A program made the translations under genes and the position numbers. The notes beneath the pieces were generated by a model. The model did no database searches. It worked only from the letters and a program-made list of their open reading frames with translations, and was not told the origin of the DNA. This document shows positions 1 to 5,306 of a DNA stretch of 24,648 bases, piece by piece. Numbering within the stretch: the first letter of the stretch is position 1; the number at the start of each line of letters is the position of its first letter. Source of the stretch: a virus; the IMG/VR virus record IMGVR_UViG_3300032287_001588, positions 1 through 24,648 of that record; one strand, given 5' to 3'.

Positions 1-104
1 ACATAATAGGCATTGTCTTTTTTGGCATTCTCTAACTGCCATTGTTTGTAAATCGCAACCAATACCGCAATGATACAGGTTACTAGTATAATATTTGTTA
101 TCAT
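1..104 (-). CDS. small membrane protein, truncated by window edge
   Basis: Reads leftward from an ATG at 104-102 and runs off the window after 34 codons with no stop. The visible N-terminus is MITNIILVTCIIAVLVAIYK, one hydrophobic segment of about 17 residues followed by Lys/Gln-rich residues, so a single-pass inner-membrane protein is likely. Its ATG overlaps the TGA of the 126-codon gene upstream (ATGA), indicating translational coupling in the leftward operon. Family not recognised; the C-terminus is outside the window. Confidence 0.55.
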   Translation of the reverse strand, partial: MITNIILVTCIIAVLVAIYKQWQLENAKKDNAYY

Positions 105-481
105 GGTTTTACTTCTATTTGGGTACCGCCTTGCCCGTTCTCTTGTTCCCTGCTTTCCCCCTCCCCCTGGTTATTCTGCTTCCTAAAATGTTTTGCCAAA
201 TCTCGATGGAAGTTCACAATTGAAGCCTGCAAACACTTCCAATGCACGTACACCGCTAATCCAGTGCTTGCGCCTTTGGCATCGTGGTAAATCGCAAAGA
301 AATTTTGAAAGCATATTGCGTCCACTTTTGAATCAAATGTTCCGCGTAGTTCGCCATTGTTATCGTATACGGTGTATTTGTCCAGCCCGTTTTTAATCGT
401 TTTGTAAACAGTCATATTTTCATACTTAATCGCTTTAGCGGCTTGTTCTACTTCCTCGGTTGTTATGGTTAACTTTGCCAT
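101..481 (-). CDS. hypothetical protein, 126 aa
   Basis: Not a family I recognise. It starts MAKLTITTEEVEQAAKAIKY; the middle reads like a small mixed alpha/beta domain (KYTVYDNNGELRGTFDSKVDA), and the last 25 residues are hydrophilic, Gln/Glu/Gly-rich and probably disordered. No signal peptide or membrane segment. It starts 4 bases after the stop of the 190-codon gene and overlaps the next gene by ATGA, so it is an internal member of the leftward early operon. Soluble phage accessory protein is the most that can be said. Confidence 0.65.
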   Translation of the reverse strand: MAKLTITTEEVEQAAKAIKYENMTVYKTIKNGLDKYTVYDNNGELRGTFDSKVDAICFQNFFAIYHDAKGASTGLAVYVHWKCLQASIVNFHRDLAKHFRKQNNQGEGESREQENGQGGTQIEVKP

Positions 482-484
482 GGT

Positions 485-1057
485 TTACTTCTTACTTATG
501 CTAATTCTCTCAATCCCATCAGCAACCTCGATTTTCACGATACCCCCGAGAAAACTAGCAATTACCGCAACCATGGTTTTAACTGCCTCCGAATCTTCGT
601 AGGCGAACATCAACTCATTATTGCAATATACTTTCACGTAATCCGTACTATCCTCGACCAGTCTAAAATTTACATTCTCTGGATGAATAGCCCAATTTGC
701 ATTTGAGGCCAATCCCGTAACCGTATATCCCAAATTCACATGCTTAACAGCTTCGGACAATGACGGCCATTTTGCGCCTAAAGTGTTATTGTCGTAAACG
801 AATCTGTAATACTTGTCTGGCGTTTCAGATTTGCGTACGGGTTCCAATAGCCTGCAATCTTCCAGTGGCAACTCTCCATCCCCTGCCTGCATCGCCTCGT
901 AGGCATCGAACAATCCCATATCAATTGCGGAATACAGGCAATTCGCACCATGTATGTGCCAATAAGATTCTAGCCCGTCACTACATAGACGGTAGTTAAT
1001 TACATTGCCATCTAATGAGGCGTGAAGCAAATCAGTTGTGTAGGTTAGTGTTTTCAT
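485..1057 (-). CDS. hypothetical protein, 190 aa
   Basis: Unrecognised soluble protein. Two halves share a similar feel: residues 1-75 (MKTLTYTTDLLHASLDGNVI onward) and about 80-185, each with short beta-like stretches and a YRFVYDNN or VKVYCNNELMF motif, which might be an internal duplication. No membrane segment. Its ATG overlaps the TGA of the small secreted protein upstream (ATGA at 1054-1057), indicating translational coupling. The long undisturbed frame and operon position support a real gene; function is unknown. Confidence 0.68.
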   Translation of the reverse strand: MKTLTYTTDLLHASLDGNVINYRLCSDGLESYWHIHGANCLYSAIDMGLFDAYEAMQAGDGELPLEDCRLLEPVRKSETPDKYYRFVYDNNTLGAKWPSLSEAVKHVNLGYTVTGLASNANWAIHPENVNFRLVEDSTDYVKVYCNNELMFAYEDSEAVKTMVAVIASFLGGIVKIEVADGIERISISKK

Positions 1058-1230
1058 TTAACCACCTCCAGCGAATCGCATATACAAATTTTCTTCACCA
1101 TCTTACTACTGGTAATCGGATCGTGGTACTTGTAGGTTATTACATGCGATTTAACGCACTTGGTTCTGGTGCAATTCCCAAGGCATAGAACTACGATGGT
1201 AATTGCGGACAATGTAAATAGTTTTTTCAT
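1054..1230 (-). CDS. small secreted or lipoprotein-like protein, 58 aa
   Basis: Start chosen at the ATG at 1230-1228, giving MKKLFTLSAITIVVLCLGNC, a classic signal peptide: Lys-Lys, a hydrophobic core and a Cys. The sequence before the Cys (L-G-N-C) is a poor lipobox, so export as a lipoprotein is possible but unsure. The mature part is short, basic and Cys-containing (CTRTKC, KKICICDSLEVV). The frame stays open upstream to 1296, but those codons lie in the tRNA-like gene, so the longer start is rejected. It starts 5 bases after the tRNA-like 3' end and overlaps the next gene by ATGA. Confidence 0.6.
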   Translation of the reverse strand: MKKLFTLSAITIVVLCLGNCTRTKCVKSHVITYKYHDPITSSKMVKKICICDSLEVVK

Positions 1231-1234
1231 AATG

Positions 1235-1310
1235 TGGTAAAGGGGGCAGGATTCGAACCTGCATGAATGTGAACCTCTGCTCACCGCCTGCGCCATTCAG
1301 CCACCCCTTT
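1235..1310 (-). tRNA. tRNA-like gene with degenerate anticodon arm, CCA encoded
   Basis: On the minus strand the 5' AAAGGGG pairs over 7 bp with CCCCUUU, followed by A73 and an encoded CCA. The T arm is perfect: GCAGG, loop UUCGAAU, CCUGC. U8 G9 and a D arm with a GG-containing loop (GCUGAAUGGCGCAGGC) are present. Total length is 76 nt. The anticodon region GUGAGCAGAGGUUCAC makes only a 4-5 bp stem, with a loop lacking U33 and of the wrong size, so no anticodon can be assigned with confidence. It may be a decayed tRNA, one missing an anticodon-loop base, or a tRNA mimic. It sits between two small protein genes on the same strand. Confidence 0.55.
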
Positions 1311-1316
1311 ATTTTC

Positions 1317-1559
1317 TCACTCCACCCCCGCCGCGTATTCAAGCCTTGCGGTACTCTCCGAAATTCCTAATCGTTCCGCAATTGCTATAAACGATAACCC
1401 GTAATCTTCCCGAAGTATTGCAACCGCATAACCTCGAGTTGTGAAGCCGTCCAAACCCAAATGCAAATCCTGCGCGCTTGGCGTAATCACCTCCACTGGT
1501 TCCGCGCTTGCAAGTTCTGGACGTGTTGAGTTTTCGGATAGGAAATTGTAGTAGTTCAT
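1317..1559 (-). CDS. small HTH protein, sigma-region-4-like, 80 aa
   Basis: The C-terminal half (about residues 42-75) contains YGLSFIAIAERLGISESTAR, which fits a helix-turn-helix of the kind in sigma-70 region 4 and small phage HTH proteins: helix, Gly turn, recognition helix with S-x-S-T-A-R. The N-terminal 40 residues look unstructured. It overlaps the upstream membrane-protein gene by ATGA and ends 6 bases before the tRNA-like gene. Possible roles are DNA binding in early regulation or a terminase-small-like HTH; the former is likelier given its position far from the late genes. Confidence 0.6.
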   Translation of the reverse strand: MNYYNFLSENSTRPELASAEPVEVITPSAQDLHLGLDGFTTRGYAVAILREDYGLSFIAIAERLGISESTARLEYAAGVE

Positions 1560-1771
1560 CCCAACAACTTCCCCCTATACATTTTCTTACTTTCGCGGTG
1601 AACATGCTGCATCGTCTGATTAAATCCTGCGATAGGCTTATCGCGCTCAAATTGGTATGGATGCGCTTCGGGAAGCTCTTTGCTGGCTGTTAACTTCTTC
1701 CAAGCCTTGTGCATTAGAAATGCAACGGGAAGGCTGATTGGGTAGAGTAGTAGAAATTCTATTGGTAGCAT
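1556..1771 (-). CDS. small membrane-anchored protein, 71 aa
   Basis: N-terminus MLPIEFLLLYPISLPVAFLM is a single membrane segment or uncleaved signal anchor, followed by a positively charged soluble tail of about 50 residues (HKAWKKLTASKELPEAHPYQ). The Lys/Arg after the hydrophobic stretch suggests the tail stays cytoplasmic. It starts one base after the stop of the gene upstream and overlaps the HTH gene by ATGA. Family not recognised. Confidence 0.55.
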   Translation of the reverse strand: MLPIEFLLLYPISLPVAFLMHKAWKKLTASKELPEAHPYQFERDKPIAGFNQTMQHVHRESKKMYRGKLLG

Positions 1772-1772
1772 A

Positions 1773-2006
1773 TTAGTTGTGTTTAAATTCGTAATGTTTA
1801 ACCAACATAATTTTGCAATACTTCATCGCTTCTTCATGCGCTAACATTTCTTCCTCGGTGTCGCAATTTGTACCGCATCTATTGTCGTAAATAGTTGAAT
1901 CAGTAGTTGTAACTTCAATAGCTTCTCCGTTAACATTTCCAGAGATAATAAAATTGCCATACCATGTGCTTGGTCTTACGCTGATATTTTTTATTGTCAT
2001 TTCCAT
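1773..2006 (-). CDS. hypothetical protein, 77 aa
   Basis: Small soluble protein. Residues 1-45 look beta-rich (MTIKNISVRPSTWYGNFIIS, GEAIEVTTTD), with two Cys (RCGTNC) and a helical Glu-rich C-terminus. Two in-frame starts exist, at 2006 (MEMTIKN) and 2000 (MTIKN); the first is used here. A promoter-like box TATATTTG lies only 4 bases upstream of 2006, so the mRNA would be leaderless or nearly so. It appears to be the first gene of a leftward unit that continues to the window edge. Function unknown. Confidence 0.6.
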   Translation of the reverse strand: MEMTIKNISVRPSTWYGNFIISGNVNGEAIEVTTTDSTIYDNRCGTNCDTEEEMLAHEEAMKYCKIMLVKHYEFKHN

Positions 2007-2010
2007 GATT

Positions 2011-2043
2011 CAAATATACTACTATTTTTCTATTTACAACAAA
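2011..2043 (-). promoter_or_regulatory. Bacteroidetes-type promoter for the leftward small-gene operon
   Basis: On the minus strand TATATTTG (2011-2018) matches the TAnnTTTG -7 box. A -33 candidate (TTG at 2037-2039 or TTTG at 2040-2043) lies 18-21 bases upstream. Initiation would fall within a few bases of the ATG at 2006. Confidence 0.55.
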
Positions 2044-2077
2044 TTATTTCTAAAAATAGAAATTTATTACATTTCTA
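2027..2077. promoter_or_regulatory. operator candidate: TTTCTA hexamers and an 18-bp dyad
   Basis: TTTCTA occurs at 2027-2032, 2047-2052 and 2072-2077, and its complement TAGAAA at 2057-2062. The central pair forms the perfect dyad ATTTCTA-AAAA-TAGAAAT (2046-2063). It lies just upstream of, and partly overlaps, the promoter for the gene at 2006, and directly downstream of the XRE-type regulator gene. A further copy at 2267-2272 overlaps that regulator's own start. Binding by the regulator is inferred; AT-richness weakens the case. Confidence 0.4.
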
Positions 2078-2084
2078 TGACAAT

Positions 2085-2267
2085 TTAACCGCGTCCGATT
2101 TTTACCTCCTCCAACGCTTTTTCCAACTTTCCCACCACTTCCAAATACTTGGGCGGCTGTTGCTCCCATCGGGAAATTAACGAACGACTTACGCCTGCTT
2201 TTTGGCACAACTTTGTCAAGCTTGTTTTATTCTTAATACACTCGATTTTAATTTCTTGAATTGTCAT
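2085..2267 (-). CDS. small XRE/Cro-type HTH regulator, 60 aa
   Basis: A compact HTH fills most of the protein: KTSLTKLCQKAGVSRSLISR followed by WEQQPPKYLEVVGKLEKALE, matching the Cro/CI-type pattern (helix 2, Gly turn, recognition helix with S-R-S-L-I-S-R-W-E). At 60 aa it is a bare DNA-binding domain. It lies 23 bases downstream of ssb and is probably cotranscribed with it. TTTCTA hexamers lie at its start and just beyond its stop, so it may control the adjacent promoter. Role as repressor or activator is not decidable. Confidence 0.72.
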   Translation of the reverse strand: MTIQEIKIECIKNKTSLTKLCQKAGVSRSLISRWEQQPPKYLEVVGKLEKALEEVKIGRG

Positions 2268-2290
2268 TTCTATTTGCTCCTCCCATTCTC

Positions 2291-2758
2291 TTAAAACGGC
2301 AACCCGTCACCGCCTCCACCATTCCAATTGCCTTGCTGCCCAAATTGTGGTTGTGCCTGTGCTGGCTGCTGCACTGTTTGCGCCCAAGTGGTTGCCTGCC
2401 CTGTTGGCACTCCTTGCGCTGGCACTCCCTGCCCCTGACCTTGCGCGCTTCCTAGCAATTCCAATTCATACACGCGGCACGCAAGCGAACTAATTTTATT
2501 TCCGTCCTGCCCATTGTACTCGTTAATATATGGCATGCCCTCGATCAATACTTTCTGACCCTTCACCAAATATTGAGCAACCGCTGTACTGCCTCCCTGT
2601 TTAACGTACTTATTGCAATTTATCCAAGTGGTTTTAGACTCCCCATTAGCCGCCTTGGAAGTATGCGCAACCGAAAAGCCGATAATAGAATCCCCATTTT
2701 GTAATTGCGAAATTTTGGCATCCTGCCCTAAATTTCCCGTGATTAATATTTTTAACAT
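2291..2758 (-). CDS. ssb: single-stranded DNA-binding protein
   Basis: Residues 1-103 show the SSB OB-fold pattern: start MLKILITGNLGQDAKI, NGDSIIGFSVAHTSK, a TTWINCNKYVKQGGSTAVAQ stretch (bacterial SSBs have T-x-W-x-x-C/V) and a GQKVLIEGMPYINEYNGQDG hairpin. Residues 104-149 are a Gly/Gln/Pro-rich disordered linker, and the protein ends GDGLPF, a variant of the acidic DDDLPF tip that recruits partner proteins. Length of 155 aa is normal. It coats ssDNA during phage replication and recombination, and probably works with the nuclease and RecT-like genes on the other side of the divergent promoter. Confidence 0.93.
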   Translation of the reverse strand: MLKILITGNLGQDAKISQLQNGDSIIGFSVAHTSKAANGESKTTWINCNKYVKQGGSTAVAQYLVKGQKVLIEGMPYINEYNGQDGNKISSLACRVYELELLGSAQGQGQGVPAQGVPTGQATTWAQTVQQPAQAQPQFGQQGNWNGGGGDGLPF

Positions 2759-2763
2759 GTTTG

Positions 2764-2797
2764 CAAATATAACAAATTATTTCTTAAATTAAACAAA
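2764..2797 (-). promoter_or_regulatory. leftward promoter for ssb
   Basis: Minus-strand TATATTTG (2764-2771) fits TAnnTTTG; TTTG at 2794-2797 lies 22 bases upstream. The -7 box ends 5 bases before the ssb ATG, so the message is predicted leaderless. The palindrome TTTGCAAA (2760-2767) overlaps the box. Confidence 0.6.
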
Positions 2798-2804
2798 AAA
2801 TATG

Positions 2805-2835
2805 TTGTAAATAAAAATATTATACCATAGATTTG
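2805..2835 (+). promoter_or_regulatory. rightward promoter for the recombination operon
   Basis: TAGATTTG (2828-2835) fits TAnnTTTG, with TTG at 2805-2807 and a 20-base spacer. The box ends 7 bases before the ATG at 2843. A second TTTGCAAA palindrome (2832-2839) overlaps it, mirroring the arrangement at the ssb promoter. Confidence 0.6.
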
Positions 2836-2842
2836 CAAAACT

Positions 2843-3658
2843 ATGACGTTAGAAAATATCAAATTTGTTGACCAATGGAGCGACGAACCTAGGTTAACGC
2901 GAATCAGTCCAAGCGGGTTGAAAAAAATGAAGGAAAGCCCGATGACCTATTGGGATAATTACGTAAACCCTGACCGACCCGAGAAAACAGAAACCCAGTC
3001 CATGCGATTTGGTTCTGCAACCCACATGTTTTTGAATCAGCGCGAGGAGTTCCACAAAAAATACATGATTGCCCCAAAGTTTGACCGAAGAACCAATGAT
3101 GGGAAACGCTTAGCGGCTGAATGGGAAGCACTTGCAACCGCCAATAACGCCACAATTATAACCGATCCTGAAATGGAATCGGTAAACCTAGCCTCCGAAG
3201 TTGTGAAATTTTCACCGCTAGCGAATCGGATTATATCCAGCTTGTCCAATGTTGAGCAGAAAGTAGAATTTAACCACAATAGACGGTTAATCCTAGACGG
3301 TATTTGCAAAGAGTTTAAATCGGTTGTTGAAGTCAAGACAACCAAAGACGCAAGCCAAGCAGGCTTTGCAAAAGAGGCGGCCAATCTAGAGTACTTCATG
3401 CAGTTAGCCGACCAAGTACGCGCCACGGGATCCGATGGTGCCATAGTAATTGCGATTGAAAACAAAAGACCGTACAATATCAACACATTTTTTATCGCAA
3501 GCGACGACCCAGCATTGATGGTTAACTACGAGTTAATCGATTTGCACGTTGCACGTTGGGAGGAATGCAAGTTGAAGTATGGCGAATCGCGCTGGCCTTC
3601 GTACACCGACGGCAAAGAGTTTATCCAGTTGAACGCGCCTAAGTGGTATTTTTTGTAG
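2843..3658 (+). CDS. PD-(D/E)XK nuclease, RecE-like exonuclease
   Basis: Early recombination nuclease. The features expected of phage PD-(D/E)XK exonucleases are visible in order: an S-P-S-x-L-K-x-M helix near residues 22-30, RFGSATHMFL with G57 and H61, LDGICKEF with D152, VVEVKTTKDAS with E163 and K165 (the E-x-K half), and an EYFMQLADQ helix around Q187. Length of 271 aa fits RecE-like C-terminal domain proteins. It would resect dsDNA ends to give ssDNA for the RecT-type annealing protein encoded 1.6 kb downstream. First gene of the rightward operon, directly behind its own promoter. A Cas4-like or other role for the fold is less likely in this context. Confidence 0.85.
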   Translation: MTLENIKFVDQWSDEPRLTRISPSGLKKMKESPMTYWDNYVNPDRPEKTETQSMRFGSATHMFLNQREEFHKKYMIAPKFDRRTNDGKRLAAEWEALATANNATIITDPEMESVNLASEVVKFSPLANRIISSLSNVEQKVEFNHNRRLILDGICKEFKSVVEVKTTKDASQAGFAKEAANLEYFMQLADQVRATGSDGAIVIAIENKRPYNINTFFIASDDPALMVNYELIDLHVARWEECKLKYGESRWPSYTDGKEFIQLNAPKWYFL

Positions 3659-3666
3659 GGGGAGTT

Positions 3667-3978
3667 ATGGAAAATAAATATAGTAAAGACGATTTGATTA
3701 GGGTGGCAATTTATTGTTGGAATATTGCATCAAATCCAAAACATGGGAAAACTTACAATGTGAACGAAATAGTAGAAGATTATATTGAGCGAATTAACCT
3801 TGGGGAAAATAAAAGTTTTTGCAAAATATATAATGGTTATTTTATCATTGCTATGAATAAAACCGATTACGATTACAAGGTAAGAAAAATTAATATTGGA
3901 GATACAAAAGGGTTTTACCACATATCTAATTTGCCAATAGAAGTTTTAAAACAAGCTGTTAATTATGAAGAACAATAA
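3667..3978 (+). CDS. hypothetical protein, 103 aa
   Basis: Start chosen at ATG 3667 (MENKYSKDDLIRVAIYCWNI), 9 bases after the nuclease stop and preceded by a GGGGGAG purine run. A more upstream ATG (3643) overlaps the nuclease gene and would add a hydrophobic stub (MVFFVGG). The protein is soluble, Tyr/Asn/Lys-rich and more AT-rich than the nuclease gene. Its N-terminus resembles the small-protein array downstream only loosely (KDDLIRVAIYCWNIA versus KENFLKAAEFCEVS), so it may be a distant member. Function unknown. Confidence 0.65.
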   Translation: MENKYSKDDLIRVAIYCWNIASNPKHGKTYNVNEIVEDYIERINLGENKSFCKIYNGYFIIAMNKTDYDYKVRKINIGDTKGFYHISNLPIEVLKQAVNYEEQ

Positions 3979-4213
3979 GCCAGTAATCGCAGCAATGTTG
4001 ATCGGAATGGTTAGCAGCTGCAACACCAAACCAACAACTGTAACCAAGGAAACTGAACATGTAATCTCTTTAGACGGAGTTCGTGGAATTACATTAAAAG
4101 TAGTTGAAGTTGAAGGATGCGAGTATTTAGTAGGTGGTTATGACCGCAGTGGACTACTTACCCACAAAGGCAATTGTAAAAACCCTATTCACCCAGAACA
4201 CACAAGGAGGTAA
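3965..4213 (+). CDS. small lipoprotein, 82 aa
   Basis: The N-terminus MKNNKPVIAAMLIGMVSSC is a lipoprotein signal with lipobox V-S-S-C and Cys19 as the predicted lipidated residue. The mature part has a compact pattern LKVVEVEGCEYLVGGYDRSG followed by LLTHKGNCKNPIHPEH, a short conserved-looking module I associate with hypothetical Bacteroidetes phage proteins. It overlaps the previous gene by 14 bases. An envelope-exposed lipoprotein made early could act on superinfection or the host surface, but that is inference. Confidence 0.7.
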   Translation: MKNNKPVIAAMLIGMVSSCNTKPTTVTKETEHVISLDGVRGITLKVVEVEGCEYLVGGYDRSGLLTHKGNCKNPIHPEHTRR

Positions 4214-4219
4214 CAAACT

Positions 4220-4453
4220 ATGAAACTATATACTAAAGAAAACTTTTTAAAAGCCGCTGAATTTTGCGAAGTGTCAATGATTGACGCTAGGTACATTATT
4301 AGTAGGATTGATGAAGTAACAGACCCCATCGAACTACCAAGTGATGAGGAGATAAAAAAAGAATCATTGAAAACTGATTTTGAATATACTTTTCGTAATG
4401 GTGCAATGTGGATGCGTAATAAAATAGGAGGAGGCAACAATGAGCAACAATAA
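4220..4453 (+). CDS. array family A protein, copy 1, 77 aa
   Basis: First of three MKLYT-starting proteins. It has a helical N-terminus (MKLYTKENFLKAAEFCEVSM), a central PIELPSDEEI motif and a C-terminal GAMWMRNKIGGGN motif. Copy 2 shares both outer motifs while the residues between them differ. SD-like AAGGAGGT (4204-4211) lies upstream with 9 bases to the ATG, and the stop TAA of the lipoprotein gene is within it. It overlaps the following family B gene by 14 bases. No membrane segment; function unknown. Confidence 0.68.
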   Translation: MKLYTKENFLKAAEFCEVSMIDARYIISRIDEVTDPIELPSDEEIKKESLKTDFEYTFRNGAMWMRNKIGGGNNEQQ

Positions 4454-4691
4454 ACAACAAACGGCAGTGGATTTATATCGTATAAAAATAAGCATTTTGA
4501 CCACGGATTTATTTAATGAAAAAATCAGCGGTAACCAATTTCGCACTCTTGAAAGGGAGGCGTACGAACAAGCCAAAGCAATGCACAAGGAGGAGATAGA
4601 ACAAACCTATCAAAAAGGTTATAATGATGCAGATTTTTCGTATTATGACCCCGAACAATACTACAACGAAACATACGGAGGTAACAAATGA
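4440..4691 (+). CDS. array family B protein, copy 1, 83 aa
   Basis: Starts MSNNKQQTAVDLYRIKISIL and ends EQYYNETYGGNK; the same two ends occur in the second B gene, while the middle is different (helical, Glu/Lys-rich here). SD-like GGAGGAGG (4427-4434) lies 5 bases before the ATG, inside the A1 coding sequence. The stop overlaps the next ATG as ATGA. I recognise the QTAVEW-type start and QYYNET-type end as recurrent in hypothetical proteins of Bacteroidetes phages and prophages, with no known function. Confidence 0.68.
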   Translation: MSNNKQQTAVDLYRIKISILTTDLFNEKISGNQFRTLEREAYEQAKAMHKEEIEQTYQKGYNDADFSYYDPEQYYNETYGGNK

Positions 4692-4945
4692 AACTATACA
4701 CAGAATTTGAAGTAAAATTTGCTATAGATATAGCAAGATGTCAACCCGATAAAACTTTTGATGAAGTTTTAGAAGAAGTTACCTCCGTATGTTTCCTAAC
4801 CCCCATCGAACTCCCAAGTGATGAGGAGATAGAGGAATATGTGGATTCTGAGGGATATTGGGGAGGTTGGTCTCCACAATATTTCGAGGGAATTATAGAA
4901 GGTGCAAAATGGATGCGTGATAAAATTAAAGGAGGTAACAAATGA
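4688..4945 (+). CDS. array family A protein, copy 2, 85 aa
   Basis: Shares with copy 1 the start MKLYT, the TPIELPSDEEI motif and the end GAKWMRDKIKGGN; the intervening 30-residue segments are unrelated or highly diverged (CQPDKTFDEVLEEVTSVCFL here). The DNA for the PIELPSDEEI block (4801-4831) matches 4324-4354 at 30 of 31 bases. SD GGAGG at 4677-4681 is 6 bases before the ATG. The C-terminal Gly-Gly-Asn-Lys is encoded by the next gene's SD region (GGAGGTAACAAA). Confidence 0.7.
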   Translation: MKLYTEFEVKFAIDIARCQPDKTFDEVLEEVTSVCFLTPIELPSDEEIEEYVDSEGYWGGWSPQYFEGIIEGAKWMRDKIKGGNK

Positions 4946-5193
4946 GCAATAAACAACAAACGGCAGTGGAGTGGTTTCTTGACCAATTAATTGAACACCG
5001 AATTATCATTGTTGATAAAACAACATACCAAGTCAAATACAAACATGAAATCCTTTTAGAACAAGCCAATGAAAGACATAAGCAACAAATTATAAACGCT
5101 GTTGATGACCAAAATAATTATGATTCTTGGCCGAGTTCAATTCCCACATTGGGTGAACAATACTACAACGAAACATTCGGAGGTAACAAATGA
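4942..5193 (+). CDS. array family B protein, copy 2, 83 aa
   Basis: Starts MSNKQQTAVEWFLDQLIEHR and ends EQYYNETFGGNK, like the first B gene and of equal length, but the interior is different. Bases 4947-4970 are identical to 4448-4471. SD GGAGG (4931-4935) stands 6 bases before the ATG, and the stop overlaps the next start as ATGA. Predicted soluble and helical; no catalytic motif seen. Confidence 0.68.
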   Translation: MSNKQQTAVEWFLDQLIEHRIIIVDKTTYQVKYKHEILLEQANERHKQQIINAVDDQNNYDSWPSSIPTLGEQYYNETFGGNK

Positions 5194-5306
5194 AACTATA
5201 TACAGAAGAACAATTAAAATTAATGATTGATGATGCTCACAATGGAGTTGATGGGTATTATGACAAATACTGGCTTGAAGTAAAACAGGAAATTGAAAAA
5301 TTATGA
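5190..5306 (+). CDS. array family A protein, short third copy, 38 aa
   Basis: A 38-codon frame starts MKLYTEEQLKLMIDDAHNGV and ends QEIEKL at a TGA that overlaps the ATG of the RecT-like gene (ATGA). It keeps the family start and SD (GGAGG 5179-5183), but lacks the PIELPSDEEI and GAxWMR motifs, so it is either a truncated copy or a reduced member. Good SD and coupling on both sides suggest that it is translated, perhaps mainly to feed ribosomes into the downstream gene. Confidence 0.55.
   Translation: MKLYTEEQLKLMIDDAHNGVDGYYDKYWLEVKQEIEKL

Larger units (their letters stand above)
4324..5207 (+). repeat. direct repeats marking the A/B gene array
   Basis: Three pairs of direct repeats are seen. 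4324-4354 and 4801-4831 match at 30 of 31 bases (family A PIELPSDEEI block). 4448-4471 and 4947-4970 are identical over 24 bases (family B start). 4653-4705 and 5155-5207 match at 51 of 53 bases (end of B through SD into start of A). The repeats fall at gene ends and motif blocks, and the sequence between them is not conserved. Confidence 0.85.

Noticed and set aside
1231-1342. Open frames running through 1231-1342 on the minus strand, including an upstream start for the small secreted protein
   Set aside because: These bases form the tRNA-like gene; the signal peptide begins at 1230.
3037-3486. 149-codon antisense frame opposite the nuclease gene
   Set aside because: The sense frame has intact PD-(D/E)XK motifs; the antisense product matches nothing and has no operon context.
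3643-3666. Upstream start MVFFVGG for the gene after the nuclease
   Set aside because: It overlaps the nuclease end; the ATG at 3667 is better placed after a purine-rich run.
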